A stretch of DNA of 64,000 nucleotides from Tolypeutes matacus (GCA_026826555.1 JAKSZT010053883.1:23972355-24036354); one strand, 5' to 3'; shown: positions 35,818-46,430, counted from the stretch's first letter. Notes: a model not told the origin generated them from the sequence alone. Made by a program: numbers and translations.

Positions 35818-36159
35818 CCCCTCCTGTCTGGGATTTTCTCCTCAATTTCCAGCCACTTTGGCAGTCCCAAACTCTGTCCTCTGATTCTTAAAATCATTAA
35901 GATTGCTGCATTCTCTCATGGGCTATGGAGTGCCCTTGGGGAAAAGACATTGCTGTGGCTCTCACCCAGCATGGATGGCTTCTCTTCCAGCTTCTACCGG
36001 ATTTTGGTCACTCTCCATTTCCTTCAAAAAGTGTTCCTTGCATTTGGAAAGTATGTTGTCTAGAGCTCATAACTGTTATCTGTGGGAGATTCATATGCCT
36101 AATCTATAATTTTGATAGCCACCTTGAACCTATTTGAAGCAACTCAGGGTCACAATACA

Positions 36160-36310
36160 TCAATGTGATGGTGTAAGCCAGGAGGTTTTCTGACCAGTTG
36201 CTTTCTTTCTCTAAGCCTCCATTTGCTCAACCGTAGAAGGGCTAATTCCCACCTTATACACTTGTGGTGAAGGCTAAGAAACCTGGCATATAGTAGGTGC
36301 TCACCAAATG
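36160..36310 (+). mobile_element. MIR SINE fragment
   Basis: Forward MIR: 'tctctaagcctccatttgct', 'ggtgaaggctaagaaacctg', 'gcatatagtaggtgctcacc'. Confidence 0.75.
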
Positions 36311-36499
36311 TGAGTCCCTTCCCTTCCCCTCAGTCAAGATGTCCAGGTCCCATTGCCTGGACACCAAGCTTTGCATCAGAAATGCAATGCTACTCCTGTT
36401 TCTCTCCTGCCACTCCCGGCAGTGTCTGGCTCTGGCCTCTGGACCTGGCCTATCCCATTCCCAAACTATCCCTCTGTGGATCAGACCTATTTTCAGGTA

Positions 36500-36953
36500 T
36501 GTGGGGACCCAGCCCTCCCCCCTTAAATTCTCAGCACATAGCCACCTGCATGACCTAGACATAAGTTAAAGGTTAACAACCATCCCCGGAGGGTAGAGAA
36601 TGTATAGATGTTATCATAAACTATAATCTTCCCAAAGCAGTAAACATCCTTGGTAAACATCCTTCCTACAAGTGCAGTGGAAACATCACCAGAGCGCATG
36701 TGTACGCTTCACATGACCCAAACAGAAACTGTTCTCATACCCTACGGAATGTCCTTGTTCTGAAACCCCTTATATATCACCCCTCATTTTCTCATCTCTT
36801 TGCGACCACTATGTTCATTCTCTGAACTGCCACCATCAGAGATTCTCCCCTGTCCATATGTCCCAATAAAGCTTATGCCTGACTAAGTACCAGGTGTGTT
36901 CTTTAGTCTCACAGCCACACCAACTCCTGCCCTTTAGGAGTTGGGTTGTAACA
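36500..36953 (+). mobile_element. ERV solo LTR
   Basis: Has the parts of a retroviral LTR in order: a TATA element ('ccttatatatcacccctc', about 36768), a polyadenylation signal ('tcccaataaagcttatgc', about 36862) and a 3' end 'gggttgtaaca'. The start is placed at 'tgtggggacccagcc' because this gives TGT...ACA ends and near-identical flanks (aggta / aggtt). An alternative start is about 70 bp further right. No gag, pol or env sequence is next to it. Confidence 0.7.
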
Positions 36954-37429
36954 AGGTTCATTTACAAGATTTTGAATCCCTAAAGGACAGGATCCTTGCC
37001 TTCCTCAGCTCTGTATTTACAGCATGGTGTCCTAGAAGCGGAGGAAGAAAGAGTGATTGAGTGCTGCAAGATGAGGACGGAGACGTGTTCACTGGACTTA
37101 GCAACGAGGAGTCACCAGTGACTACAACAAGAGCTGTTTTGGAGGGCAGGTCTGGATGCAAACCCAAGCAGTTCAGGAGAGGACTGGAGGAGAGCATCTG
37201 GAATGAGTGAGTTTAGACACCTTCCAGGAATTTACTCAGGAAGGAAACAGAGAAATGGAGATGCTTCCAGAAGGGGGAGCAGGACCAAGAGAGTTTTATT
37301 TCCTTTTGAAATAGGAGAGAAATGCTTGCATGCTGTTCCTATGCTGATGGGAGTGATTGAATAACAAAGGGAAATTTGATAATGCAGAGGAAAGAGGGAG
37401 AATTTATGGATCCAAATCCTGAGTAGGCC
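36954..37429. other. No gene seen
   Basis: Unique DNA with short frames only. Confidence 0.45.
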
Positions 37430-37930
37430 ATCTTTCATACCAGTTTTCTATTGGGGGCCCACGTCTCCCCTGCCCAAGATTCATATGGCCCAAAATGAAG
37501 TTGCCCCAAGCCCTGGCTTCAGAAGTGGGCACTAGATGAGGCCTGACCATAGAATACTGTGGCCTGAGGCCAATGATTAGATTAGATGGGTCATGTGACC
37601 CAAAGTGGGCCAATCAGAGCGAATGAGCATCAGCTCTGGGACTTGCTGGACCAACTGGGAATGGGAGGCCCTCCCTCCACTAGGGCTGCTGACCTGATAG
37701 GGTGAGAACACCCAGCTGTGTCTGCACCCAGGCCTGGGATGGCCGCCTCCCCCCGCATGGAGCCTCCCGTAGAGCAGGCTAATGCCCGTAGACCAGAACC
37801 GGCTTTCCAGAGCCTACCTTCCCCCAAGCCGTGCTGGTCATTTTCTGCTGTATCGCTCTGTTTTCTTTTCTTTGTAGTCATCATCACTTCCTGAAAGTGT
37901 CTTGTCATTTAAATTGTTTACTGGTTTAAT
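37430..37930. mobile_element. Possible old LTR
   Basis: Contains 'gggtcatgtgacccaaagtg' next to 'ggccaatcagagcgaatgag', a motif pair seen in old mammalian LTRs and similar in style to the 20.9-21.3 kb element. Ends not found. Confidence 0.35.
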
Positions 37931-37944
37931 GTTATTGCTGCTAC

Positions 37945-38060
37945 TCCTTGTTGAGCACAGGAGCCTTGGTCTATCACGCCCACTGCTGTATGTCCAGGAT
38001 CTAGAACAGTTCCTGGCATGGAGTGGGGCTCAAAACAACTATTAGTTGATTGAGCGACTG
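37945..38060 (+). mobile_element. L2 3' end
   Basis: 'ttggtctatcacgcccactg', 'ctgtatgtccaggatctaga' and 'cagttcctggcatggagtgg' match the L2 terminus in order. Confidence 0.75.
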
Positions 38061-38479
38061 TAAGAGTTTGCTACAGCTTCCTATTCACAGTCAGCCGCAC
38101 CTCACTTCTCTAGGAGTCAGGCATCCTGCAATCTGAAATGCAACAAGTTAGCCAAAAGGCCCTGGAGTTACCAAGCTGCAAGTCACCTGAGCCATGTCTA
38201 GAAGCACAAGCTTCTTGTGTTTTTAATGACAGGTGCTCCTTTCATGTCCTCACACAGAGATCAGAGGCAGGAGGGAAGGGTGGGGGCACTGCCAGAAGCA
38301 GGAATACTGACACCAGCAAGAAGAAACTTCTGGCAGCCAGAGAGATGAGAAATGACGGAAGGCAGGTGAGAGAACTTCAGGAGGGGTCGGGCGGGGCCCT
38401 GAGTAAGGAGTAAAGTGTTTCTAGGGGCATCCTGGGGTTAGAACACGTGCAGGCGATGGTGATGGCTTAAGGACACGTA

Positions 38480-38606
38480 GAAAACTTTGATTATGCTCTG
38501 CAGTCGCTGTCCTACAGTTGGGGGATTGAGGGAAGCATTTTATTTATTGTTTCTATAATCTGTATTGCATTGGTGCAAAAAATTAAACAAGAAAATAGAG
38601 ATCACC
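38480..38606 (+). mobile_element. Left half of old repeat split by the L1
   Basis: AT-rich sequence that resumes at 46131 after the L1. Rejoined, it resembles the A-rich start of the old L1/HAL1-like element also seen at 28.88 kb. Confidence 0.5.
38591..38606 (+). repeat. L1 target-site duplication, left copy
   Basis: 'gaaaatagagatcacc', identical to 46131-46146. Two more A on the left also match but cannot be separated from the poly(A). Confidence 0.97.
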
Positions 38607-38900
38607 ATACCCGGGAAGATGGCGGACTAGTAAGAATCTCTTCTCCAGAAAAATAGCTAGAGGACAGGCTGAAACAGCCCTGAAAAAGATCTTCTAGGGT
38701 TTAGGACAGCAGGTGAAGGCTGTACACCACCCAGAGGAGAGAGGGACAGAAGAGGGAAATCGCGACGACAGAACCGTGAGTTGGAACCAGCAGGGACTGC
38801 TGTTGCTGGCACCCTCCCCCACACTAAAGAATTTTTAGAATTCTCGGGCCTCTGGGCCTGCAACTACACACAAAGGGGGCTCCAGGGATCTACCACCCTA

Positions 38901-39098
38901 GGAAAGGGGAGAGAGAGGGACACAGCCTAAGGCTGACTCAGCTTCTGACGCTCAGATTTGGTCGGCTGTGCCCCACGAGCCCTTCCAGGCCAGATGAGAC
39001 CACACAGTGGTTTGCCCTGGGAGCCAGCGAAGGACTGGAGAAATCCGACCCTCACAATCTCCCTCTTCTAGCCTGGACTAATTGTTGAGGACTCTCTG
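38901..39098 (+). repeat. L1 5' UTR tandem unit 1
   Basis: Begins with a 40-base run (38901-38940) that recurs identically at 39099-39138, giving a 198-bp period. It ends in 'ctaattgttgaggact'. Confidence 0.8.
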
Positions 39099-40620
39099 GG
39101 AAAGGGGAGAGAGAGGGACACAGCCTAAGGCTGACTCAACTTTTTTTTTTTTTAAAGCAGATTATTTTTTCTGTCAGTATAACATTTTGAAATATTATTA
39201 TTTTTACATTAGAAACATTACAGGATTACAGATAATTCATGGAAAAGTACAATGTTCACATATACTCTGCTATTGTTGATACTTTGTATTTGCGTGGTAC
39301 TTTTTTTTTTTTTAACATGCTTAGATTATATAAATGTTATACAAAAATTACAGGGATTTCCATGTTCCCCACCTCCCACACCTCCCACAACCTCCCACAT
39401 AAACATCTTTCATTAGTGTGGCACATCACCTGCAATGGATATACACATCCTGGGGCTTTGCCACTAAGCATGGACCATAGTTCACATTGTAGACCACACT
39501 CTCTCCCACACAGTTCTGCATGTTATATGCTGAAGTAAAATGGCCTATATCTGTCATTGTAATGTCACTCAGGAAAATTCCCAAGTCCTGAAAAAGCCCC
39601 TGTATTTCAACTGGTTTTCCCTTCCCTGCCCTGAAAGTGTCCAGTGGCCACTGGCTCCACCTCACTGTTGTAATTTCTTCCATTGCTTGAATCACATTAT
39701 GTCTACAACAGAATACCATTAAGTCCACTCTAATCCATAGCTCTTCCCCCAATCCTGAGGAGTTTGGGATGGTGATGTCCACTCCACCTCCAAGTGAGAG
39801 GGGGCTTATATCCCATGGATATGGTGGATGGGATTATCCTGCCTACAGCTGTAGGCTCTCTCCATTCCCTGGGATGGCCGTTGTCCATCATCATCTCCTC
39901 ACCAGGTGACTTAGATGAATCCATTGAGCTGTAGAGTAGGAGTTGCAGCTCCACTGAGATTCCAGGCACAGCTGGAACATGGGCAGGCCAGAGGCTCCAG
40001 TCTCTGAAAATACACCTACAAACTCCAGCATCACATATAGTTTTGAATAGAAGGGACTGATGGACCATGTGCAGGGAGGACTTATTTGAGTCCAACTCTG
40101 TCACTCTCAGGGGCACAGATTCCAAAGTAGAGCACATTGATAGGGCATCAATCTCTGGAGCTATTCCCCCCACACACACACACCATATAGGACCTGGGTG
40201 TCTCCAGAGCCCTCGGGAGTCCTTCTGTGTGGGGTGATATCCACTTTGGTGTTCTATGAGATCCTACTGAGGTGTGCGTAAGCATTACCTCTGGGATGAC
40301 CTCCCAATGCTCTTTGAAGTCTCTTAGCCACATGAACTCATTTGTCTTTACCTTTTCCCCTTTTTATTCAAGGTCTTTTTCCAGTCATATTGGCAGCTGG
40401 CACTTGGTATTAATCCTTCATTGCCAGGGAGACAAACTAAGCTGACTCAACTTTTGACTCACAAATTTGGTCTGCCCTGTCCCAAGAGCCCGTCCAGGCC
40501 GGGTGGTGCTGTGCCATTGTTTGCCTTGGAGCTTGCAAGGGGCTAAAGATATACAAACCTCCGAATATCCTTCTCTACTAACAGGAACTGATTGTTGAGG
40601 ACTCAGAGGGGAGTGGAAAT
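39099..40620 (+). repeat. L1 5' UTR tandem unit 2, interrupted
   Basis: Begins with the same 40 bases as unit 1, is broken by the nested insert after 39140, and resumes at 40441. The resumed part keeps unit-1 landmarks: 'caaatttggtctgccctgtc', 'gagcccgtccaggccgg', and 'ctgattgttgaggactcaga' near 40590. Excluding the insert it is near 200 bp and more diverged than the first 40 bases suggest. Confidence 0.7.
39141..40440 (-). mobile_element. Nested 1.3-kb retroelement, antisense, two poly(A) tracts
   Basis: Flanked by 'gctgactcaac' at 39130-39140 and 40441-40451, a target duplication within the L1 5' UTR. In its own orientation it ends in poly(A) (T-run 39141-39153). A second internal A-tract corresponds to the T-run 39301-39313. 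The sequence before that tract resembles an L1 3' UTR end ('actaatgaaagatgttta', 'ggaaatccctgtaattttt' in minus orientation). About 147 bases of other sequence lie between the tracts. Minus frames of 118, 149 and 61 aa are open in different registers, with no recognised domain. Probably a non-autonomous, L1-mobilised xenarthran element. Confidence 0.8.
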
Positions 40621-41077
40621 ATTTCCTAGCTGAGGGAAAAGGAAGGAAGCTGCCAGAGAAGGCCCGAGAAATTTCTCAGAGAAAATTTGAATTACAAGGC
40701 TCCTAGCCTCCAGACAGGAAGCTCTATCACATTGATCTGGTCTATATTACAACAAATACACTCTGACCAGGCATTGAATTGAGAGCTGCCAAAGAGCACC
40801 ATCTCCTGGCAGACCAAGGAAGTACACGCAAAAAAAATTAAAAATAAGTAGGACAGGCTTTTTCTGGCCTCTATAGCCTCCCTGCCCAAGGCCCTAGGAA
40901 GTGACTCTACAACCAATTACTGGGTCCAGTGCCCAGTTTTGAGCAACCAGCAGGACAATCCTAACAATCCAGGTCGAGCCAAAAATCAATGAGCTGTGGT
41001 AATTCACAGCCTCCTGCCACTAAATCCCTATAAAAGAGAAGGAGATTGAGCATCTGAATAAGCTACATCCTAACCAG

Positions 41078-41946
41078 ATGCCTAAACACCAGCAAAAAAT
41101 TATGAGCCATACTAAGAAAATAGAATACATGGCCCAAGGAAAGGAATACATCAAAGTCCCAGAAGAAATGCAGAATTTGAGAGAACTAATAGGTGAGATG
41201 AGCACAAATTTCCAAAATCAAATTAGTGAGTTGAAAGACAATATAGTTAAAGAGATAAATGACAAGAAGAAGACATTGAGCAAACGTAAAGAAGAATTTG
41301 AAACCCTGAACAGAAAAGTGACAGAGATCATGGGAATGAAAGACACAATAGGTGAGATCAAAAACACATTTGAGGCATACAACAGCAGACTTGAAATGAT
41401 AGAAGAAAGAATAAGTAATACCAAAGACAGAATAGCTAAAATTGAAGAGAGAAAAGAATGGAAAAACTTGAGCAGGGGTTCAAAGAGTTGAATGACAACA
41501 CAAAATGCAACAACATACATGTCATGGGAGTTCCAGATGGAGAAGAGAAGGGAAAAGGGGCAGAAAGAGTATTTGAGGAAATAATAGCTGAAAATTTCCC
41601 AACCCTCACAAAAGAAATAAACTTACATGTCCAAGAAGCACACCGTACCCCAATGAGAATAAATCCAAATAGACCTACACCAAGACACATACTACTCAGA
41701 ATGCCAAATGTCAAAGATAAAGAGAAAATTCTCAGAGCAGCAAGAGAGAAGCAAATGATCATGGACAAGGGACGACCAGTAAGACTTAGCGCAGATTTCT
41801 CTTCAGAAACCATGGAGGTGAGAAAACAGTGGTATGATACAATTAGGAAACTGAAAGAGAAAAACTGCCAGCCAAGAATTCTTTATCCAGCAAAACTGTC
41901 CTTCAAATCTGAAGGTGAGTATAAAATATTCACAAACAGATACTAA
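41078..41946 (+). pseudogene. L1 ORF1 (RNA-binding chaperone), frameshifted
   Basis: ORF1p coats L1 RNA as a trimer in the ribonucleoprotein. Here the first part (41078-41491, from an ATG reading MPKHQQ) is a highly charged E/K/R-rich helix with heptad spacing typical of the coiled coil. The second part is open in another register (41458-41946). It holds the RRM-like core (NNIHVMGVPDGEE), the RTPMRINPNRPTPRHILLR segment and a C-terminal domain with ARRK-like basic residues and YPAKLSF. One frameshift near 41.46-41.49 kb separates coiled coil from RRM. About 289 codons in total, a little shorter than human ORF1p. Most of the protein is well preserved, so the copy is fairly young. Confidence 0.9.
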
Positions 41947-42128
41947 GAGAGTTTGCAAAAAAGAATCCACCTTTGCAGGCAATATTAAAGGAAGCCTTAG
42001 AACCTGAAAGAAAAAGACAGGAGAGGGAGGCTTAGAGGAGAGTATAGAAGAAAGAATAACAGAAAGGATAACCAAAAGAGTAAAAAGACTGACAAAAATA
42101 AGATGACATATGATAAAAAAAGAATAAA

Positions 42129-45100
42129 ATGGAGGAAGTAAACAGTACATTTACAGTAATATCATTGAATGTGAATGGATTGAACTCCCCAATCAAAAGA
42201 TACAGGCTGACAGAATGGATGAAAAAACATGAGCCATCCATATGTTGCTTACAAGAAACTCACCTTAGACCCAGGGGTACAAACTGGCTGAAAGTGAAAA
42301 AGTTGGAAAAAGATACTCCATGCAAATAGTAACCAGAAAAGAGCAGGGGTAGCTATACTAATATCAGACAAAACAGACTTTAAATGCAAAAAAGTTATAA
42401 GAGATACAGAAGGCCATTATATATTAATAAAAGGGATGATCCACCAGGAAGATATAACAGTCATAAATATCTACGCACCTAACCAGGGTGCCCCAAAATA
42501 TATGAGAAAAACTCTGGCAAAACTGAAGGGAGAAACAGACATTTCTACAATAATCGTTGGAGACTTCGACATCCCTCTCACATCATTAGATAGAACAACT
42601 AGACAGAAGATCAACAAGGAAACAAAGACCTTGAACAATATGATAAACAAGTTAGACCTAACAGACATATACAGAACACTGGATCCAAACTCAGTGGGTT
42701 ATACATTCTTCTCAAGTGCCCATGGATCTTTCTCCATGATAGACCACATGTTAGGTCACAATGAAGCCCTCAATAAATATAAAAAGATTGAAATTATACA
42801 AAGCACCTTCTCAGATCATAATGGAATGAAACTAGAAATCAATAATAGACAGGAAAAAAGTAAATTCACAAATGTGTGGGGACTGAACAGCACACTCCTA
42901 AATAATAGATGGGTCAAAGAAGAAATTGCAAGTGAAATAAGTAAATATATTGAGACAAATGAAAATGAGAATACAACGTATCGAAACTTATGGGATACAG
43001 CGAAGGCAGTCTTGAGAGGGAAATTTATAGCCCTAAATGCCTATATTAAAGAACAAGAAAGAGCTAAATTCAAAGATTTAAATGAACAACTAGAAAAACT
43101 AGAAAAAGAACAGCAAACCAAAGCAAGCAGAAAGAAAGATATAAAAAAGATTAGAGCAGAAATAAATGGAAATGAGAACAGAAAAACAATAGAGAAAATC
43201 AACAAAACTAAAAGCTGGTTCTTTGAGATGATCAATAAAATTGACCGACCCCTAACTAAACTAACACAGAAAAAAAGAGAGAAGATGCAAATAAATACAA
43301 TCAGAAATGAAAGGGGGGGAGTTACAAATGACCCCACAGAAATAAAAAGAATCATAAGAGGATATTATGAGAAACTATATGCCAACAAACTAGACAACCT
43401 AGATGAAATGGACAAATTTCTAGAAACACAACCAACCTACACTGATGCTACAAGAAATACAGGAACTTAACAAACCAATCACAATTAAGGAGATTGAATC
43501 TGTCATCAAAAATGTCCCAGCAAAGAAAAGTCCAGGACCAGATGGCTTCACAGGTGAATTCTACCAAGCATTTCAAAAAGAATTAACATCAATCCTGTTT
43601 AAATTCTTCCAAAAAATTGAAGAGAAGGGAAAATTACTCAACACATTTTATGAAGCCAACATCACCCTAATACCAAAGCCAGATAAAGATTCTACAAGAA
43701 AAGAAACTTACAGGCCAATCTCTCTAATGAAATAGATGCAAAAATTCTCAACAAAATACTTGCAAATCGACTTCAAAAGCATATCAAAAGACTTATACAT
43801 CACTACCAAGTGGGATTTATTCCTGGTATGCAAGGCTGGTTCAACATAAGAAAATCAATCAATGTAATACACCACATTAACAAATTGAAGGAAAAAAAAC
43901 ACATGATCATCTCAGTCAATGCAGAAAAGGCATTCGACAAAATCCAGCATCCTTTTTTGAAAAAAAACACTTCAAAAGATAGGAATAGAAGGAAAATTTC
44001 TTAATATGATAAAAGGCATATATGAAAAACCCACAGCCAACATCATACTCAATGGGGAAAGGTTGAAAGCTTTCCCTCTAAGATCAGGAACAAGACAAGG
44101 ATGCCCACTGTCACCATTGTTATTAAATATTGTACTTGAAGTTCTAGTAGGGCAATTAGACAAGAGAAAAAAATTAAAGGCATCTAAATAGGAAAAGAGG
44201 AAGTAAAACTCTCACTGTTTGCGGATGACATGATCTTGTACTTAGAAAATCCTGAAGTATCCGCAACAAACCTACTTAAATTAATAAATGAGTTCAGCAA
44301 AGTGTCAGGATATAAGATCAACACACAAAAATCAGTAATGTTTTTGTGCACTAGTACTGAACAACCTGAGGAGGAAATCAGGAGGAAAAATCCATTTTCA
44401 ATAGCAACAAAAAGACTCAAATACCTTGGAGTTAATTTAACCAAAGAAGTACAGGACCTATATGCAGAAAACTACAAAACAATGCTAAAAGAAATTTTAA
44501 AAGACCTAAACAAATGGAAAGACATTCCGTGTTCATGGATTGGAAGAATAAATATCGTGAAGATGTCAATCTTGCCCAAACTGATTTATAGATTCAATGC
44601 AATATCAATCAAAATCCCAACAGCTTACTTTACAGAATTAGAGAAGGCAATTACCAAATTCATCTGGAAGGGTAAGTGCACCCGAATACCCAAAAGCATT
44701 CTAAAAAAGAAGAGCGACATGGGAGGAATTTCACTGCCTGACCTTGAAACATATTACAAAGCTACTGTGGTCAAAACAGCATGGTACTGGCATAAAGATA
44801 GACACATCGATCAGTGGAATAGAATTGAGAACCCAGAAATAAATCCTCACCTATACAGTCAACTGGTTTTTGACAAACCTACCAAGTCCACGCTAACGGG
44901 AAAAACAGTCTCTTCAATAAATGGTGTTGGGTGAACTGGATATCTATAAGCAAAAGAATGAAAGAGGACCCCTATCTCACCCCCTATACAAGAATCAACT
45001 CAAAATGGATCAAAGATCTAAATATAAAAGCCAGGACCATAAAACTATTAGAAGAAAATGTAGGGAAACATCTTCAAGACCTTGTAGTAGGTGGTGGTTT

Positions 45101-45962
45101 CTTGGACCTTACGTAAACCCAAAGCACATGCAACAAAAGAAAAAATAGATAAATAGGACCTCCTCAAAATTAAACACTTTTGCACCTCACAGGACTTTGT
45201 CAAAAGGGTGAAAAGGCATCCAACTCAATGGGAAAAAATATTTGGAAATCACATGTCTGATAAGGGTTTAATATTCAGGATATATAAAGAGATGTTACAA
45301 CTCAACAACAACAACAACAACAAAAAAAACAAGTGACCCAATTTAAATATGGGCAAAAGACTTGAATAGACATTTTTCCAAAAAAGAAATACAAATGGCA
45401 AAAAAACACATGAAGAAATGCTCAACATCACTCATGATTAGGGAAATGCAAATCAAAACTACAATGAGATATTCATTTCACACCTATCAGAATGGCCACT
45501 ATTAAAAAGACAGAGAACTACAAGTGTTGGAGAGGATGTGGAGAGATGGGAGCACTTCTTCACTCTTGTTGGGAATGCAGAATGGTACAGCCACTGTGGA
45601 GGACTGTTTGGCAGTTTCTAAAGAAGTTGAATATAGACTAGCCACGTGACCCTGCAATACCACTACTGGGTATATACCCAGAAGAACTGAGAGCAGTGAC
45701 ACGAACAGACATCTGCACACCCATGTTCACTGCAACATTATTCACGATTGCCAAAAGTTGGAAATAACCCAGGTGTCCATCAACAGACGAATGGATAAAC
45801 AAACTGTGGTCTATTCACGTGATGAAATATTAAGCAGCTGTAAGAAGAAATGAAGTCGTAAAGCATATGACAACATAGATGAACCTGGAGGACATTATGT
45901 TGAGTGAAGCAAGCCAGACACAAAAGGACAAATACTGTATGAATGCATTACTTTGAACCAAA
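42129..45962 (+). pseudogene. L1 ORF2 (endonuclease and reverse transcriptase), multiply frameshifted
   Basis: ORF2p nicks the target and copies L1 RNA. Start ATG at 42129 gives a typical N-terminal stretch (SLNVNGLNSPIKR) with the endonuclease Asn, then QETH with the catalytic Glu. The register changes near 42300. The next segment (to 43470) has NIYAPN, GDFD and FSDHNGMK with the catalytic SDH. Reverse-transcriptase parts follow: PGPDGFTGEFY (about 43530), [18 protein letters not shown] (about 43805), [10 protein letters not shown] (about 44095) and the catalytic FADD at 44218-44229. The C-terminal Cys/His motif is at about 45527-45576. Register changes occur near 42300, 43440, 43735, 43960, 44180 and 44890, and further stops lie 3' of 45100. 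At the endonuclease box GDFN of active L1s, this copy reads GDFD. Confidence 0.93.
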
Positions 45963-46130
45963 TATATTGTGTAACACATTGTTTGATTCAAAAAAAGAAT
46001 TTATATGTATCCAGTACATTTAATTGAGAAATGTATATATTTATTCATCTGTGTTTACTTTTTAGTTTTTAATTGTTTATATTTTCAATTATTAAACGTA
46101 AAAAATAAAGTAAAAAAAAAAAGAAAAAAA
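45963..46130 (+). other. L1 3' UTR and poly(A) region
   Basis: Short AT-rich 3' UTR with AATAAA at 46104-46109 followed by an impure A-tail. It has no G-rich polypurine block like that of human L1 3' UTRs. Confidence 0.85.
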
Positions 46131-46146
46131 GAAAATAGAGATCACC
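46131..46146 (+). repeat. L1 target-site duplication, right copy
   Basis: 'gaaaatagagatcacc', identical to 38591-38606. Confidence 0.97.
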
Positions 46147-46430
46147 TGTCATCTTACCTGCAGCAATGCCTCATGGAGAGCAGGTGTTGGTCCTGTTTTT
46201 CATTCCCATATCACTAAATATACATCACAACCATGATTTTTGTTAGCTGCATAATAATGCATCATATGGACTTACACTATTTTGTATAACTATTCCCCTC
46301 TTAGATGATTTGTTTCCAAACATTGGCTATTATCAATAACACTGTATTAAACATCCTTGTATGAATCTGACTTCTCAGCCCTGATTATATTTTCTGATGG
46401 TAGATTGCTCAGTCAAAAGTCAAAAGTGAC
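46147..46430 (+). mobile_element. Right half of old L1/HAL1-like repeat
   Basis: Continues the repeat broken by the L1: 'cttacctgcagcaatgcc', then 'gctgcataataatgcatcat', 'tgtataactattcccctctt' and 'gatggtagattgctcagtca'. Same style and order as 29.0-29.4 kb. Confidence 0.55.

Larger units (their letters stand above)
30986..36140 (-). mobile_element. Near full-length old L1 (L1M), antisense
   Basis: The whole AT-rich stretch reads as an inverted L1. The ORF2 3' part is at about 31.0-31.8 kb ('cagcaccatttgttgacatg', 'tctattctgttccatcaatt', 'ttgttcttcttttctaagac'). ORF2 upstream parts follow to about 33.4 kb, then the ORF1 region ('tggattgcaacagtttgact', 'actatgatgcatctagacac') and probably a 5' UTR to about 36.1 kb. 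All frames are broken. Interrupted at 31818-32155 by a hAT-type element and at 35310-35817 by an LTR. Plus-strand ORFs of 60-146 aa here are antisense noise. Confidence 0.85.
38607..41077 (+). promoter_or_regulatory. L1 5' UTR/promoter with YY1-type site
   Basis: Ten bases from the 5' end is 'gggaagatggcggactag', which holds an AAGATGGCGG core. This is the YY1-binding site that fixes the start site in human L1 at the equivalent place. The UTR also holds tandem ~198-bp units and one nested insertion. Promoter activity is inferred from the family. Confidence 0.75.
38607..46130 (+). mobile_element. Essentially full-length xenarthran L1
   Basis: A complete L1 layout on the + strand: 5' UTR (38607 to about 41077), ORF1 (41078-41946), a short inter-ORF spacer, ORF2 (42129 to about 45960), and a 3' UTR with AATAAA at 46104-46109 and an A-rich tail. 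An exact 16-bp target duplication flanks it, so it moved by target-primed reverse transcription as one unit and was not 5'-truncated. Without the 1.3-kb nested element it is about 6.2 kb, the usual mammalian L1 size. Both ORFs carry frameshifts, so this copy cannot move by itself. It sits in an older repeat. Confidence 0.95.

Noticed and set aside
42471..43355. Hydrophobic minus-strand frames of 65-104 aa
   Set aside because: Antisense shadows of L1 ORF2, whose A-rich codons read as Phe/Leu/Ser.
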